Below, one piece after another: positions 11,940 to 21,966 of a stretch of 64,000 bases of DNA (position 1 is the stretch's first letter; every line of letters starts with the position of its first letter). This DNA is from Castor canadensis. Its lineage: Eukaryota; Chordata; Mammalia; Rodentia; Castoridae. Below the pieces are notes generated by a model. The model had not been told where the DNA came from, searched no databases, and was given only the letters and a program-made list of their open reading frames with translations. Both the position numbers and the translations under genes were made by a program. The stretch is taken from NCBI RefSeq assembly GCF_047511655.1, contig NC_133390.1:159089583-159153582 (forward strand). The letters are read 5' to 3'.

Positions 11940-12464
11940 CTCAAAAAAAACTTTTAAATTATACCCAGAGGGCTATCCAGTGGAATGGAGGATGATGTAT
12001 CTGTTCTCTTGTGAGTCTCCCTCTTTGGAACTGAATTTTTGTTACCTGTCCTTTAACCTCAGTTGTAGCTATTTCTGGCGAAAAGCTCAATGTCCTTAAT
12101 TCCCGGAGGTGAGTCACACACTCTCGCCCTACTACCTAAACCTGTAAGACCCGGTTTCACCCCAGACAGGGTTATTTGGGGGTCTCTGGGAGATGATCAG
12201 TCTCCTCTTCTGCCTCCTGAGGCAAGGCTGAATTTGAACCTGGATTCTTACCAGCCTGGCAAGAGGTGCTCCCCTTCCCTCATTGGTTCCTGTGCCTCAC
12301 TGGGTTCTGTTGTGCATCCGAGGCCCTCACCCTGACTCGCTGGGAGGGCAAATTCCTTCTCCAGATCAAGCTGTCCATTGGCACCTGGTGGGATCTTCTC
12401 CCAGCAATCTGGGGGATGCACCCCAGCAACAAGGGAGGTGAAAAAAAAAATCATAGTCTCTGCA
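11940..12464 (-). other. Provirus 5' leader/gag-side region, decayed
   Basis: It lies just downstream of the primer binding site on the minus strand, where leader and start of gag are expected. The composition is richer in GC than the rest of the interior. Several short frames overlap on both strands; none could be assigned to gag. Confidence 0.4.
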
Positions 12465-12482
12465 ATCCCGGATGATCCCCCA
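12465..12482 (-). other. Primer binding site, tRNA-Pro type
   Basis: The minus strand reads TGGGGGATCATCCGGGAT, two differences from the proline-tRNA site used by murine leukaemia-type retroviruses. It starts five bases after the 5' LTR. Confidence 0.88.
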
Positions 12483-12487
12483 AGAAA

Positions 12488-12827
12488 TGTTATAGGAAAC
12501 TCGAACAGAGACACAGACTCTGAGGCAAGGAACCAACACTTTATTGTGCTGGCATAGACTCAATGGACTCATGTCCAAAGGCTAAGCCCCCAAGAACAAA
12601 GGGGTCTCCCCTTATATACCCTTGCAAGCAGGTTACAGAGGCAAAGGGCAAGGTTTAACCCATATATGGTTACATGTAACTCTATAGGCTACTTCAACCC
12701 CAGTGCTACCTGACCTTCTTCACGTTTTAGATTTTTAAGTTTTATCTCTCTGCTTCTCCCTTCCCCGCTGCCACTTTATCAGAACACAGGATGGTCTGTA
12801 TCTTTTCTGGCCCTCCTCCCTGCTACA
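12488..12827 (-). repeat. 5' LTR of the provirus
   Basis: The minus strand reads TGTAGCAGGGAGG to CCTATAACA, keeping TG and CA ends. It is similar along its whole length to 7698-8042. Confidence 0.9.
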
Positions 12828-12831
12828 TCAC
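12828..12831. repeat. Target site duplication TCAC, right copy
   Basis: It matches 7694-7697. Confidence 0.8.
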
Positions 12832-13013
12832 TAAATTGGTAAAGCCTAGAACGGGAATGAGATTTTCAATGAGAAGAAAAGGAAGTTAGCTTTGGCTTTT
12901 CACGATTTGGGAATTCCATGAAATGCTACCATATAGAAGTAGAGTAAGTAAGCAATTGCACTTAAAAGTTTGGGGTGAAATTCTAAAAATAGAAATCAAA
13001 ATTTGAGAGTTCT
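12832..13013 (-). mobile_element. Continuation of the L2 relic beyond the provirus
   Basis: Text such as AATTGGTAAAGCCTAGAACG continues the reversed L2 that stops at 7697. Confidence 0.4.
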
Positions 13014-13215
13014 TAGCCAGGCACCAGTGGCTCACACCTGTAATCCTAGCTACTCAGGAGGCAGAGATCAGGAGGATCCCAGTTCAAAGCTAGATTGTGC
13101 AAATAGTTCACTAAACCCTATCTTGAAAAAATCCTTCACAAAAAAAGGGCTGGTAGAGTGGCTTGAGGTGTAGGCCCTGAGTTCAAGCCCCGGTATAATA
13201 CAAAAAAAAAAAAAT
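13014..13215 (+). mobile_element. Dimeric B1-like + ID-like SINE
   Basis: B1-like half (CCTGTAATCCTAGCTACTCAG), linker TTCACAAAAAAAGGGCTGG, ID-like half with B box GAGTTCAAGCCCC, and a poly-A end. Confidence 0.9.
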
Positions 13216-13462
13216 TGGTAGTTCTTGGGATGCAGATGATACTTGAAACTGTGGCAATGGATGAAAGCTCTTAAGAAAAAAGAACAGAAAGAGAAGAGGG
13301 CTTATAAAATTTCCGAATTTAAAAGATCATTTGGAAGAAATGGAACTAGCAAAGGAAACCTAGAGTGAGGGGCCAGAGAGATAGGAAGGAAAATGTGATA
13401 AAGAGCTAATAAAACTGTTAAAGGGTTCAAGGAAAGTTTGCCAAAGCAGGTCACACTGAAGA

Positions 13463-13673
13463 CTTTTTTTGTTTGGTGGCACTGGGGTTGAACCTGAGTT
13501 CATACTGCTTGGAAAGCAGGTGCTCTACCCCTTGAGCCACACCTCCAGTCCATTTTGCTCCAGTTATTTTAGACACAGAGTCTCCCAAAATATTTACCCA
13601 GGTTAGCCTTGAAACTCTATCCTCCCTATCAGCCTCCCAAGTAGCTAAGATTATAGGCATGAGCCACCAGCAC
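13463..13673 (-). mobile_element. Dimeric B1-like + ID-like SINE
   Basis: The reversed order on + shows a minus-strand copy: GTGCTCTACCCCTTGAGCCAC, then AGCCTCCCAAGTAGCTAAG. Confidence 0.9.
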
Positions 13674-14069
13674 TTTGTTGGAGTTCCTTCTTGATAGGCA
13701 TGTAGCATATCATGTAGGAAAAAAGATTATGGTGTTGAGTAGCACTAAAGGAACAGGGCCAACTTCATGGGCTTGAAACTTCTGCAGTCACATAGGGCCC
13801 CACTTGTTTTAGTGTTCTGTTGTCACCATCTTGAAATTCTTAGCATTTCTTGATAAAGGACACTACATTTTCACTTTGCATTGGGCCTTATAAATTATGT
13901 AGCAAACTCTGCAAGAGGACAAGAGGAGGGCAGGGAGACCTGTTGTAGTTCAAGTAATAGATGAAGAGGGACCTAAAGTAAGGTCTTATCAGAACAGTTT
14001 ACAGACCCACATCATTCTTTTCAACACCTACCTGGTGTTCCTCTTTTAGATGCAGCAATTTACCCAACT
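13674..14069. other. Intergenic stretch, no gene seen
   Basis: It contains worn text around 13790-13905 that looks like an old dispersed repeat (GGGCCTTATAAATTATGTAG), family not identified. Confidence 0.4.
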
Positions 14070-14190
14070 GGAAATACTTAGGTTGACTTCAGTCTTTTGT
14101 AATTACAAAGAATGCTCCGGTTAGTAATGTTGCATGCTTATCTTTGCACACATGCGAGGATATCGATCTGATAAGAACATCACACTTTTC
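14070..14190 (-). mobile_element. Old L1 fragment
   Basis: Reversed L1 ORF2-end text: AATTACAAAGAATGCTCCGG, then TCTTTGCACACATGCGAGGA. Confidence 0.5.
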
Positions 14191-14949
14191 TAGTCCTGTA
14201 TTTTCTACTTATGTTTTTATCTTTTGGGTAAGTTTGGTCTCAGGTCTAGGACCCTTAATTCCAAATGTGTCCATTGCTGCAGATTCTTGTCATCACTCAA
14301 CTATTTTCTTCCTTTATATGAAGAAAGCTACCTCTTGAGTCAAGCAGTTTCTTCTGCCAGAGTGGATGGCATTTGGAGAAGTCAATGTGACCTAGGGGGA
14401 AAAAAGTTCCATGGGAGTATATAGAGCATGGTGTGTTGGAACTTCAGGAGCTCTACATCAGTTCTTGACTTTTCTTGCCTTATTGTAACAACATCTCCCA
14501 CTTATACCAAGAATGGTTGTGAGGAAAAGATCTATCACAGCGCCAGACAAAAAGTAAGTAGTCCATCAATGTAATCTAACTTTTTCTCCACACTGGTTCC
14601 AGAGTTTTACTCCTGAAAGACTCCTTCTTTCCTCTCACATGGATGAATTCTCTCAGTTCATAACCAACCTCTCATTTGCATACCTGCTTACTCAAAGGCA
14701 TGACTTCAGCAATTCTCCTCCTCTCTCTTGCATCAGCAATTCCCACCACCACCACCCTTTACTGGGTCAGTCTGAATCAGTATACAAATGTTATTTATCC
14801 CACCTCAAATACAAATAACTCTCTTTTGACTCCATTTTTCCCCCCAGGTTGCCACATTTTCTTCTTCCCTTTGTAGCAAAATTTCTTGAAATGGGTATAT
14901 ATACTCAACATTTTCCATTCCTCTCCTATTTCCCCTTGAACCTCCTCCA

Positions 14950-16290
14950 ATCAGGTTTTGTCCCCTGTCCTTCACACACACAAAAACAACAACAACAACA
15001 AAAAAACTGCTCCTCTCAAGATCACCAATAACCTCTACATTGGTAAATCCAATTACCATTTCTTAACTCTTCAAATTATTTGATCTGTATGACATAGTTG
15101 ATTATTCTCATTCCTTAAAACACTTTCTTCACTTGGCTTCCAGGATTTCTCACTGGTTTCCATCATTTTGGCTATTCCTTCTCAGCGTCTTTTGCTGATG
15201 ATTCCTCTTCATTTCTAAATATTAGCGTTGCCCCAGGACTCACTCATTGTACTTCTTTCCTTTCCTACATACATTTATTCCTTAAGTAATTTTTCTAGTC
15301 CTTTGGCTTTTAAATATTGTCTTTATTCTGAAATCTTTCAAATTCATATTCCACTCTTGATCTCTTTCCAATATATCAGATAGCCCATTTGCCACATCCA
15401 CTTGAGTGTATAATAGACATCTCCCACTTAATATGTCCTAAACTGAGCTCATATTTCTACCCAATCCTGTCTCTACTACAGTCTTCTTTGTGTCAGATAA
15501 TGGCAACTCTATTCTGCTAGTTGCTTGGATTAAACAGTTCGGCATAACTTGACTCCTCTTTTTCTCATATTCTGGATCCAATCCATTGCTAAATTTTGTC
15601 AGCTCAGTTTTCAAAATCTATCAAGAGTCCAGCTAATCTCACTATTTTCATTTGGACCCTATTCCAAGTCATCACCATCTTGAACTTGGATTATTGTACT
15701 AGTCTCCTTGCTGCTCTTTCTGCTATGCCCTTTTGATCGGTTCTCAGCCCAGCAACCAAAGGATTCTGTTAAACCCTAAGTCAGAGGATGGCTCTTCGAT
15801 GCTCAGAAACTTCTGCTGGCTTTTTATCTCATATAGAGTACCCTCCATCACCCTCACCTTCTAGCACTCTCACTCTCCTTCCACTCGGGCACACTGGTTT
15901 TTCCTCACACTTGCCAGCCAGGACCTTGTCTCTGAACTTTTGCACTCACTGTTCCCTCTGCTGGAATTCCTTTCCTTCAGATAGCTGTATGGTTCACTTC
16001 CTTGTTCCTCCAGATTGTAAAGCTCCTCTCCCTGCTATGGTCTTCTTCAGCCAGTCCACACAGACACACACACCTTCCTCAGATTTCATGTTCTGGCTTC
16101 CTGCTTTTTTCCACAGTTACTACTATTTAAATATTTTTTCAATGATTTTGTTTGGTATCTGTCATTTCCATTATAATGTAAGCTCTATGAAAAGACAGTT
16201 TTATTTAATTTGTTTACTATTCTATCCCAGCACCTAGGATAGTGTCTACACAAACTAGGCACTTATTTAATAAATATTTATTGAACTTAT
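14950..16290 (+). mobile_element. Ancient L2 LINE, about 1.3 kb of the 3' half
   Basis: It matches, in order, remembered L2 ORF2 text: AAACACTTTCTTCACTTGGC, GCCCCAGGACTCACTCATTG, GGATTATTGTACTAGTCTCC, TTGCACTCACTGTTCCCTCTG, and an ending near GCACTTATTTAATAAATATT. The apparent 149-codon frame at 15788-16237 is part of this relic. Confidence 0.8.
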
Positions 16291-16340
16291 TCAAAAGAAG
16301 TCAAATGTTATTGTGTCAGTCCTCTATTTAAAACACTTCA

Positions 16341-16475
16341 GGGACTGGCTGTTACTGGCATGCCTGTAATCTCAGCATTTGGGAAGCAGAGGCAGGAGAA
16401 TCATGAGTTATAGGCCAGCCTGAGCTACATGGCAAGACCTTGTCTCAAAAACAACAAAAAACCCACCAAACAAAC
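16341..16475 (+). mobile_element. B1-like SINE
   Basis: Landmarks: GCCTGTAATCTCAGCATTTGG, then CAGCCTGAGCTACATGGCAAG. Confidence 0.85.
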
Positions 16476-16726
16476 AAGAACTTTGATTAAATAAATTTGT
16501 AAAAAAACCCAAAAAACCAAACCCTTCAGCGATAACCTGCTGCCTAGAACAGGGTTCGCAAACCCTTTTGGTCTCAGGACCCCCCTTAACACGCTCAAAA
16601 CTTACTGAGGTCCCAAAAAAGCTTCTGTTAAATGGATTGTATCTACTGATAATTACCGCATTAGAAACCAAAACTGAGAAATTTTTAAAATATGTACATA
16701 TTAATTCCTTTAAAATAACAATATGG
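16476..16726. other. Short stretch between SINEs, no gene
   Basis: It includes text at 16550-16620 (CAGGACCCCCCTTAACACGC) like the common mammalian repeat that carries GACCCCC near its start; the family is not certain. Confidence 0.35.
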
Positions 16727-16945
16727 AGCCAGGTGCCAGTGACTCAGGTGGCTCATACCTGTAATCCTAGCTACTTGGGAAGCTTAGATAGGGAGGATTG
16801 TGGTTCAAGGCCAATCTAAGAAAATAGTTCTCAAGACCCCATCTCTGAAATAACCAGAGCAAAAATGGACTGGAGGTGTGGGTCAATGTTAGCACCAGCT
16901 TTGCAAGCACAAAGCCCTGAGTTCAAACCCCAGGCCCACCAAAAA
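16727..16945 (+). mobile_element. Dimeric B1-like + ID-like SINE
   Basis: CCTGTAATCCTAGCTACTTGG, then an ID-like half with GAGTTCAAACCCC. Confidence 0.88.
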
Positions 16946-16964
16946 ACTAAAAATAATTAACAAT

Positions 16965-17048
16965 ATGGGGCTGAGATTGTATCTCAGTGGTAGAACACTT
17001 ACTCACACAAGCAAAGTCCTGGATTCCATCCCCAGCATTGCAAAAATG
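16965..17048 (+). mobile_element. ID-like SINE, older type
   Basis: ATCTCAGTGGTAGAACACTT and a changed B box (GGATTCCATCCCC). Confidence 0.75.
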
Positions 17049-17321
17049 AATACATACACATAAAGAATAAAATAACAATAAACCTGTTATAACATAGATA
17101 ACATTTTAATGAAAATAGCCATATTTTCTAAAGCAAAACGTATTTAGTGCAAAGAATTGTTTTGTTTTGAATTTTAAAACTCTGTTCAAGTTTGACTTAA
17201 GAGATGATAGTTGTGTTCTCATGTCTTCTTCTGCATTGCACCTGTGGTGATAAGCCATGAAGCCTCTAGGAAATTACATAGTACCCTCATGACAGAATGA
17301 GAGTTTAAAAAGAAAATAACA

Positions 17322-17440
17322 GGCTAGGCATGGCGGTTCGCACCTCTAATCCCAGCACTTGGGAGGCTGAGGCAGAAGGATGACAAGTTCCAGTCCAGTG
17401 TGGACTATATAATGAGACCCTATCTCAAAAAGAAAAAAAA
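17322..17440 (+). mobile_element. B1-like SINE
   Basis: CTAATCCCAGCACTTGGGAGG, then GAGACCCTATCTCAAAAAG. Confidence 0.88.
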
Positions 17441-17660
17441 AGCCAGCATTGGTGGCTCACAGCTGTAATCCTAGCTACTCAAGAAGCAGAGAACAGGAGG
17501 ATCACGGTTCAAAGCCAGCCCAGGCAAATTGTGAGACCCTATCATGAAAAAAACCAATATAAAAGAGGGTTGGCAGAGGGCTCAAGTGGTAGAGTGCCTG
17601 CCTAGCAAGCGTGAGGCTCTGAGTTTAAACCCCAGGACTGCCAAAAAAAGAAAGAAAAAA
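17441..17660 (+). mobile_element. Dimeric B1-like + ID-like SINE
   Basis: It directly follows the B1 at 17322-17440. Its ID half keeps GGCTCAAGTGGTAGAGTGCC. Confidence 0.9.
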
Positions 17661-17699
17661 TACTGTCTTGGTATTGTTATGAAACTAGGTTTGGCATTC

Positions 17700-18025
17700 A
17701 TGTACATCTGTGTCTTTATACACACAGTTTCTTCCCACTCTCCATGGCAAATTCCTGCTGGTCAGTCTCAGCCCATCTCACCTGCCCCACCTCTAGACAA
17801 TTTGTTGTTTCTGCCTTTCTACTCCCATAATATATCGTTCTTTTGTCTCTTGTAGCACTTACTGTGTTCTCTGGTTGTTGTCTATATTAGTGTCCATCTC
17901 TCCAATGACCATCTTTCTACAGACAGAAACTATAACTGATGCTTTATATTCCCCACCCCTCCCAATATCCAGAATCTAAAAGATATGTGGTAAATATGTG
18001 TTGAATGAAGAAATAAGAGAGGAGG
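17700..18025 (+). mobile_element. L2 relic
   Basis: 3'-end L2 text: TTGTAGCACTTACTGTGTTC, then a worn GTAAATATGTGTTGAATGAA end. Confidence 0.55.
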
Positions 18026-18107
18026 TAGAGGAAAGAGAGGACCCCAGTCTCTGCCTACAGTGAGCTCTGGCACTAATAAATATTTCTTGATAAGATTATC
18101 AGTTTCA

Positions 18108-18265
18108 GGGGGGCTAGAGGTATGGTTCAAGTAAGCTCAAAGCTCTGAGTTAAAACCCCAGTCCCATTAAATATATATATAATATATAATTAATATGTTA
18201 TATATAATACTATATATAATTTTTTAAACCCAGTCCCATCAAATATATAAATATTATATATATAA
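18108..18265 (+). repeat. ID-like SINE fragment with expanded (AT)n tail
   Basis: The ID-like unit (GAGGTATGGTTCAAGTAAGC) ends CCCAGTCCCATTAAATATAT and passes into AT repeats. The phrase CCCAGTCCCATCAAATATAT recurs at 18230, so the tail was duplicated. Confidence 0.75.
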
Positions 18266-18460
18266 TAAATTTCAAAGTTTTTCCTAACATCTGGTCAGTT
18301 GACTATATTATTTACAAAATGAATACCAACTATTCATGCAGTCTTCCCATAGAGAAGATAGGAGACAGTGGTTTCACTTTACAAATGAGGAAACCAAGGC
18401 TCATAGAGACATAGCAATTTGCCCAACGGCACAATGAAATTAATGGAAAGATTGAATCCA

Positions 18461-18665
18461 TCTGGGCACCGGTGGCTCATGCCTGTAATCCTAGCTACTC
18501 AGGAGGCAGAGATCAGGAGGATTGAGGTTCAAAAACATCCTGGGCAAAGAGTTTGTGAGATCCTATCTTGAAAATGCCTAACACAAAAAAAAGGGCTGGT
18601 GGAGTGGCTCAAGGTGTAGGCCCTGAGTTCAAGCCTCGGTACCACAAAAACAAAACAAAAAAAGG
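18461..18665 (+). mobile_element. Dimeric B1-like + ID-like SINE
   Basis: GGCACCGGTGGCTCATGCCTG, then AAGGTGTAGGCCCTGAGTTC, with an A-rich tail. Confidence 0.92.
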
Positions 18666-19379
18666 ACCAAATCCAGGTGTCATACTCTAAGTTAAATGCT
18701 TTTTCTATTTTATCCCACACTTATCATGGTCACAGGAGGCTGAGATGACAGAGTTCTGGTTAGTTCATCATAGTATATTATTCTGGAGCTTTCTAAACTG
18801 CCTCTAACATCCAAACAGATTTCACAGTGGTCTTGGGATCTCCCAGTTGCTAAGGACCATCCAAGGGATGCGTTTGATAAACATTCCTTTATTCATATCA
18901 GCCTCTTCTTTCCTTACCATCAATTACCTACCACCATCCACATACTCCATCCCTGGTAGCTGGCTCATGGTGGACCAGGTGGGCCCAATATCGTCATGAG
19001 TGGTTCATGGGAATTTGGCCTTAGACATAGGACATGAATAAGACAGATCTTGTCTTTTAAGAAGTTCTTTCTCCCTCCTTGAATATATTATTGCTTCCTT
19101 CTGGAAATATACTCCCTCCCAAATCTTGTAATTTTGGACAATTCATTGTCTTTCTTCAATGTTTCCACAATGCTTTGTCCCCATTGCTGTCATAACTTAT
19201 GTAACCACAATTATTTGTCTTTATCTCCCTCCAAGGCTATGAGTTATTCAATGGTGTTTACCAGTCTTCAATCTCTTTGAACTCCTCAGACTGCCAACTC
19301 CTCACCTCTCTTGGAAACTCTCCCTACACTTTTCCCATGACACCTCCACAATCTTGATACTTCAACGATTTTGTTTGCT
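18666..19379. other. Intergenic stretch, no gene seen
   Basis: C/T-rich on +. Parts (19080-19250) recall L2 3' text, but too weakly to assign. Confidence 0.4.
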
Positions 19380-19458
19380 TGTTGTTTTTTTCTCTTGTGG
19401 TGCTGGGAATTGAACCTAGGGCCTTAGGCATGTACCATTGAGCTACATCCTCAGCCTT
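19380..19458 (-). mobile_element. ID-like SINE
   Basis: GTGCTGGGAATTGAACCTAGG, then CATTGAGCTACATCC, reversed. Confidence 0.75.
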
Positions 19459-19466
19459 CTTTGATC

Positions 19467-19535
19467 TTTCTTTTTTTTTTTTTTTTGGTGGAAATGGGGT
19501 TTGAACTCAAGGCTTTAAGCTTGTAAAGCAGGTGC
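19467..19535 (-). mobile_element. ID-like SINE, truncated
   Basis: A T-run, GGGGTTTGAACTCAAGGCTT, then an early end at GTAAAGCAGGTGCATG. Confidence 0.7.
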
Positions 19536-19539
19536 ATGA

Positions 19540-19945
19540 AGAGCAAGAGGTATGGCTCTGAAACTTATAATTGATAATTGATCTTTCTGACCACTCTTCA
19601 GACTCTTTTCATTGTTGTTGGCTCTCCTCTCAGATGTTTTAAGATGGGGCCCTTGGCCTTTTGCCCTGTTTTACTCTTATTTTGATAAAATATCCTTTCT
19701 TCAACCTCTTCTGACCTCATTGCTATACCCATCTCAGTGACCTTGTGGCCACCCCCAATCTCAACAAGCCTGAAAACAAACTCCTTGTCACCTCCCCCAA
19801 ACCAATTCCTCCTCGTGATGACTCCAGTTCTATGAAGATGTTATCATTCATCTTCTGGATTGGTCATTACCCAAACTCCTTTCCTTCTTCTTTTATGCCC
19901 TTTATCTCGCTCATCCCCTGCCATCCAAGAAAAAAAAAAAAAAGG
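19540..19945. other. Intergenic stretch, no gene seen
   Basis: L2-like C/T-rich text with no open gene. An A-run is at 19930-19943. Confidence 0.4.
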
Positions 19946-19949
19946 GCCC

Positions 19950-20170
19950 TGAGGTCAGATTGCTCTAGCTATACCTTTTATGAATCTTGTGAGTTTGTTG
20001 AATTTATTCAGAGCCTCCATTTCTTTATTCTAGATTAGGAATAATAATAACACTTGTTTCACAAGAGTCATATATGATGATTACATGTGATTTAATTCAG
20101 TACAGTGCTTACTTAACCCAGTGACTGATATGTAGTAGACATTCAATAAACATTAATTATTATTTATGTT
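19950..20170 (+). mobile_element. MIR SINE
   Basis: CTCCATTTCTTTATTCTAGA and AGTAGACATTCAATAAACAT fit the MIR 3' half. Confidence 0.65.
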
Positions 20171-20298
20171 CCTTTTGTCCTTATATTGATATTATTACAA
20201 TAATCTCTTAACTCATCTTTCTGTCTCTTCTGGTTATTCTCTACTCTAGGAGGGGAACTAAAAGAGAACACTTACTTATAAAATTGCCAAGGAGCAAT

Positions 20299-20394
20299 CT
20301 TTTTTTTTTTTTTTTTGGGTAGTACTGGGGTTTGAACTCAGGGCTTCACACTTGCTAGATAGGTGCTCTACCACTTGAGCCACTCCACCAGCCC
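20299..20394 (-). mobile_element. ID-like SINE
   Basis: A long T-run, then GTACTGGGGTTTGAACTCAGG and TGCTCTACCACTTGAGCCAC. Confidence 0.92.
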
Positions 20395-20519
20395 CCATGG
20401 AGCAATTTTATACAGTAATATTGGCATCATTTTATGAAAGTAAAATTAACACAGATCTGACTCTAGAGTTTGTGCCCTTTCCACACCTGCAAATTACCAG
20501 GTAACCATAAAATACCTTT

Positions 20520-20900
20520 TTTTCCATACATCACTCTGCTCAAGAAAACCTTAAGTCACCACTCGTTCAGAATACAACTCATATGCATGTAATAGCATTC
20601 ACCATCTTAAACTATTTTCCTCATTCCTCAGCACCCTCCCATAGGAACCCTGCACTTCAGAAAAACTGACCTATGATACCAATCACATCCTGTGTGCCAT
20701 CAACTTCCCCCTCTCCACTCACCTTTCCTTCAAACCTAGCTTGAATCCCATCTCCTCCCTAATACCTCTTCTGATTATTCCATACCCTCATCTGGCCTCC
20801 CTTAATCCCTGAACACTTGCCTGAAGCTTTTTCGGCACTTCTCACCTCTACACTTCAGTAAGTGGGTCTTCCTTTTTGCTTGTTTTCCGCATCCCAAGTA
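20520..20900 (+). mobile_element. L2 relic upstream of MMP24
   Basis: ACTCTGCTCAAGAAAACCTTA, then TTGAATCCCATCTCCTCCC: L2 3' region, worn. Confidence 0.55.
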
Positions 20901-21439
20901 GCCCAGAGCCCTACCTACAGAAAGTGCCAGATAAATATAGGCTGCTTGGGATGAAAGATGAACCTCTCAGCTGGGTGATCGCTCTCCCTCTCAGGTTGAA
21001 GGAGTGAGTTTCACCTGAACTTCACCTAATGTTCCCAGGGCTGCCCCCTTAAACCTTCTCAGCTCTATTCTTTTAGCTTCTCAACATCCAACCCCCCCCC
21101 CACACACACACCCAGGGCAGCCCCTCAGACCCCCTTGTCCAGAGCCACCCTCTCAGACCCAGGTATCTTTTTAGTTCATTCTCCTCCAACCCAACCCTTA
21201 CCCCAGTGCCACTCCTCTGTCCCCTCCCTCAAGCTGTATCTGAGACCCTCTCTCTTCTGGTGCCATACCTCAGACCTTCGCCTCCAGGGCTAGCTAGCCT
21301 TAGGCTTCGAGCCCCGAATCCCGGCTGTCCTCCCCGAGCCAGGATTATTTATCTGGCCTCTTTGCTCTCCCTCAGGGTGCCCCCAACCCCCTTCCCCACA
21401 TGCCGGTTTAGGACCCTGCCCCTGGAGCTGTTCTTTCAG
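20901..21439. other. MMP24 5' flank between the repeats and the GC-rich island
   Basis: C-rich sequence with a C9/CA run at about 21092-21111. No gene on either strand. The long frames that run from here into the island reflect base composition. Confidence 0.5.
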
Positions 21440-21738
21440 CTTCGTAGACTCCTCCCCAGCGCCGCTGCTCGGCCCCTGCCCCGCACTACCGGGCGCGGCC
21501 GCCCTACAGGTCCCGCTCGGGTGCTGCCCCCGCGCCCCCGGCCGCCCCCAGCCGGGGCGGGGCGCGCGGAGGCGGGGGCGCGCTGGCGGCCGAGGCGGCG
21601 GCGGCGAAGGCAGGCGGGCCGGGCGCGTGTCCGCGGCGCCGTGACTCGGCGGCTCCGCAGCGGCTGCAGCGGGAGGACCCGGCCGGAGCCGCCGCCGCCG
21701 CCGCCATCGCAGCCTGGCGGCCGGGCCCGGCCACCGGG

Positions 21739-21966
21739 ATGCCGAGGAGCCGGGGCGGCCGCGCAGCGCCGGGGCCACCTCCGCCGCCGCCGGGCCGGGC
21801 CCCGCGCTGGAGCCACTGGCGGGGCCCCGGGCGGGTGCTGCTGCTGCTGCTGCTGCCCGCGCTCTGCTGCCTCCCGGGCGCCGTGCAGGCAGCGGCGCGG
21901 GCCGGGGACCGGGCGGCGGTGGCGGCGGCGCGGGCGGCCGAGGCGGAGGCGTCCTTCGCCGGGCAG
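21739..21966 (+). CDS. MMP24: MMP24 exon 1 coding part: signal peptide and start of propeptide
   Basis: This exon encodes residues 1-76. The start MPRSRGG is the characteristic MT5-MMP N-terminus, and no in-frame ATG precedes it. Position -3 is G, a moderate Kozak context. A proline/arginine-rich n-region of about 30 residues precedes a hydrophobic leucine run (34-39) encoded by tandem CTG codons, then [12 protein letters not shown], a plausible signal-peptidase region near residues 48-53. An alanine-rich stretch follows, ending in FAGQ. The donor is CAG|GTGGGG in phase 0. The 5' UTR extends upstream within the GC-rich island; the transcription start cannot be fixed from sequence alone. Confidence 0.95.

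Larger units (their letters stand above)
7698..12827 (-). mobile_element. Endogenous retrovirus, class I (gammaretrovirus-like), internally deleted provirus
   Basis: Two similar LTRs in the same orientation (7698-8042 and 12488-12827) flank 4445 bp. TCAC is duplicated directly outside them (7694-7697 and 12828-12831), the 4-bp duplication usual for class I elements. Read on the minus strand, the 5' LTR is followed after five bases by a tRNA-Pro-type primer binding site, and the 3' LTR is preceded by a polypurine tract. The inside is too short for a full gag-pol-env and is badly decayed; only an integrase C-terminal piece and a possible envelope transmembrane piece are recognised. A 5S rRNA pseudogene, SINEs and a probable opposite-strand LTR lie inside. 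It cannot be functional as it stands. Confidence 0.9.

Noticed and set aside
15788-16237. 149-codon open frame
   Set aside because: It lies inside an ancient L2 LINE and matches its 3' half text; no ATG-initiated gene.
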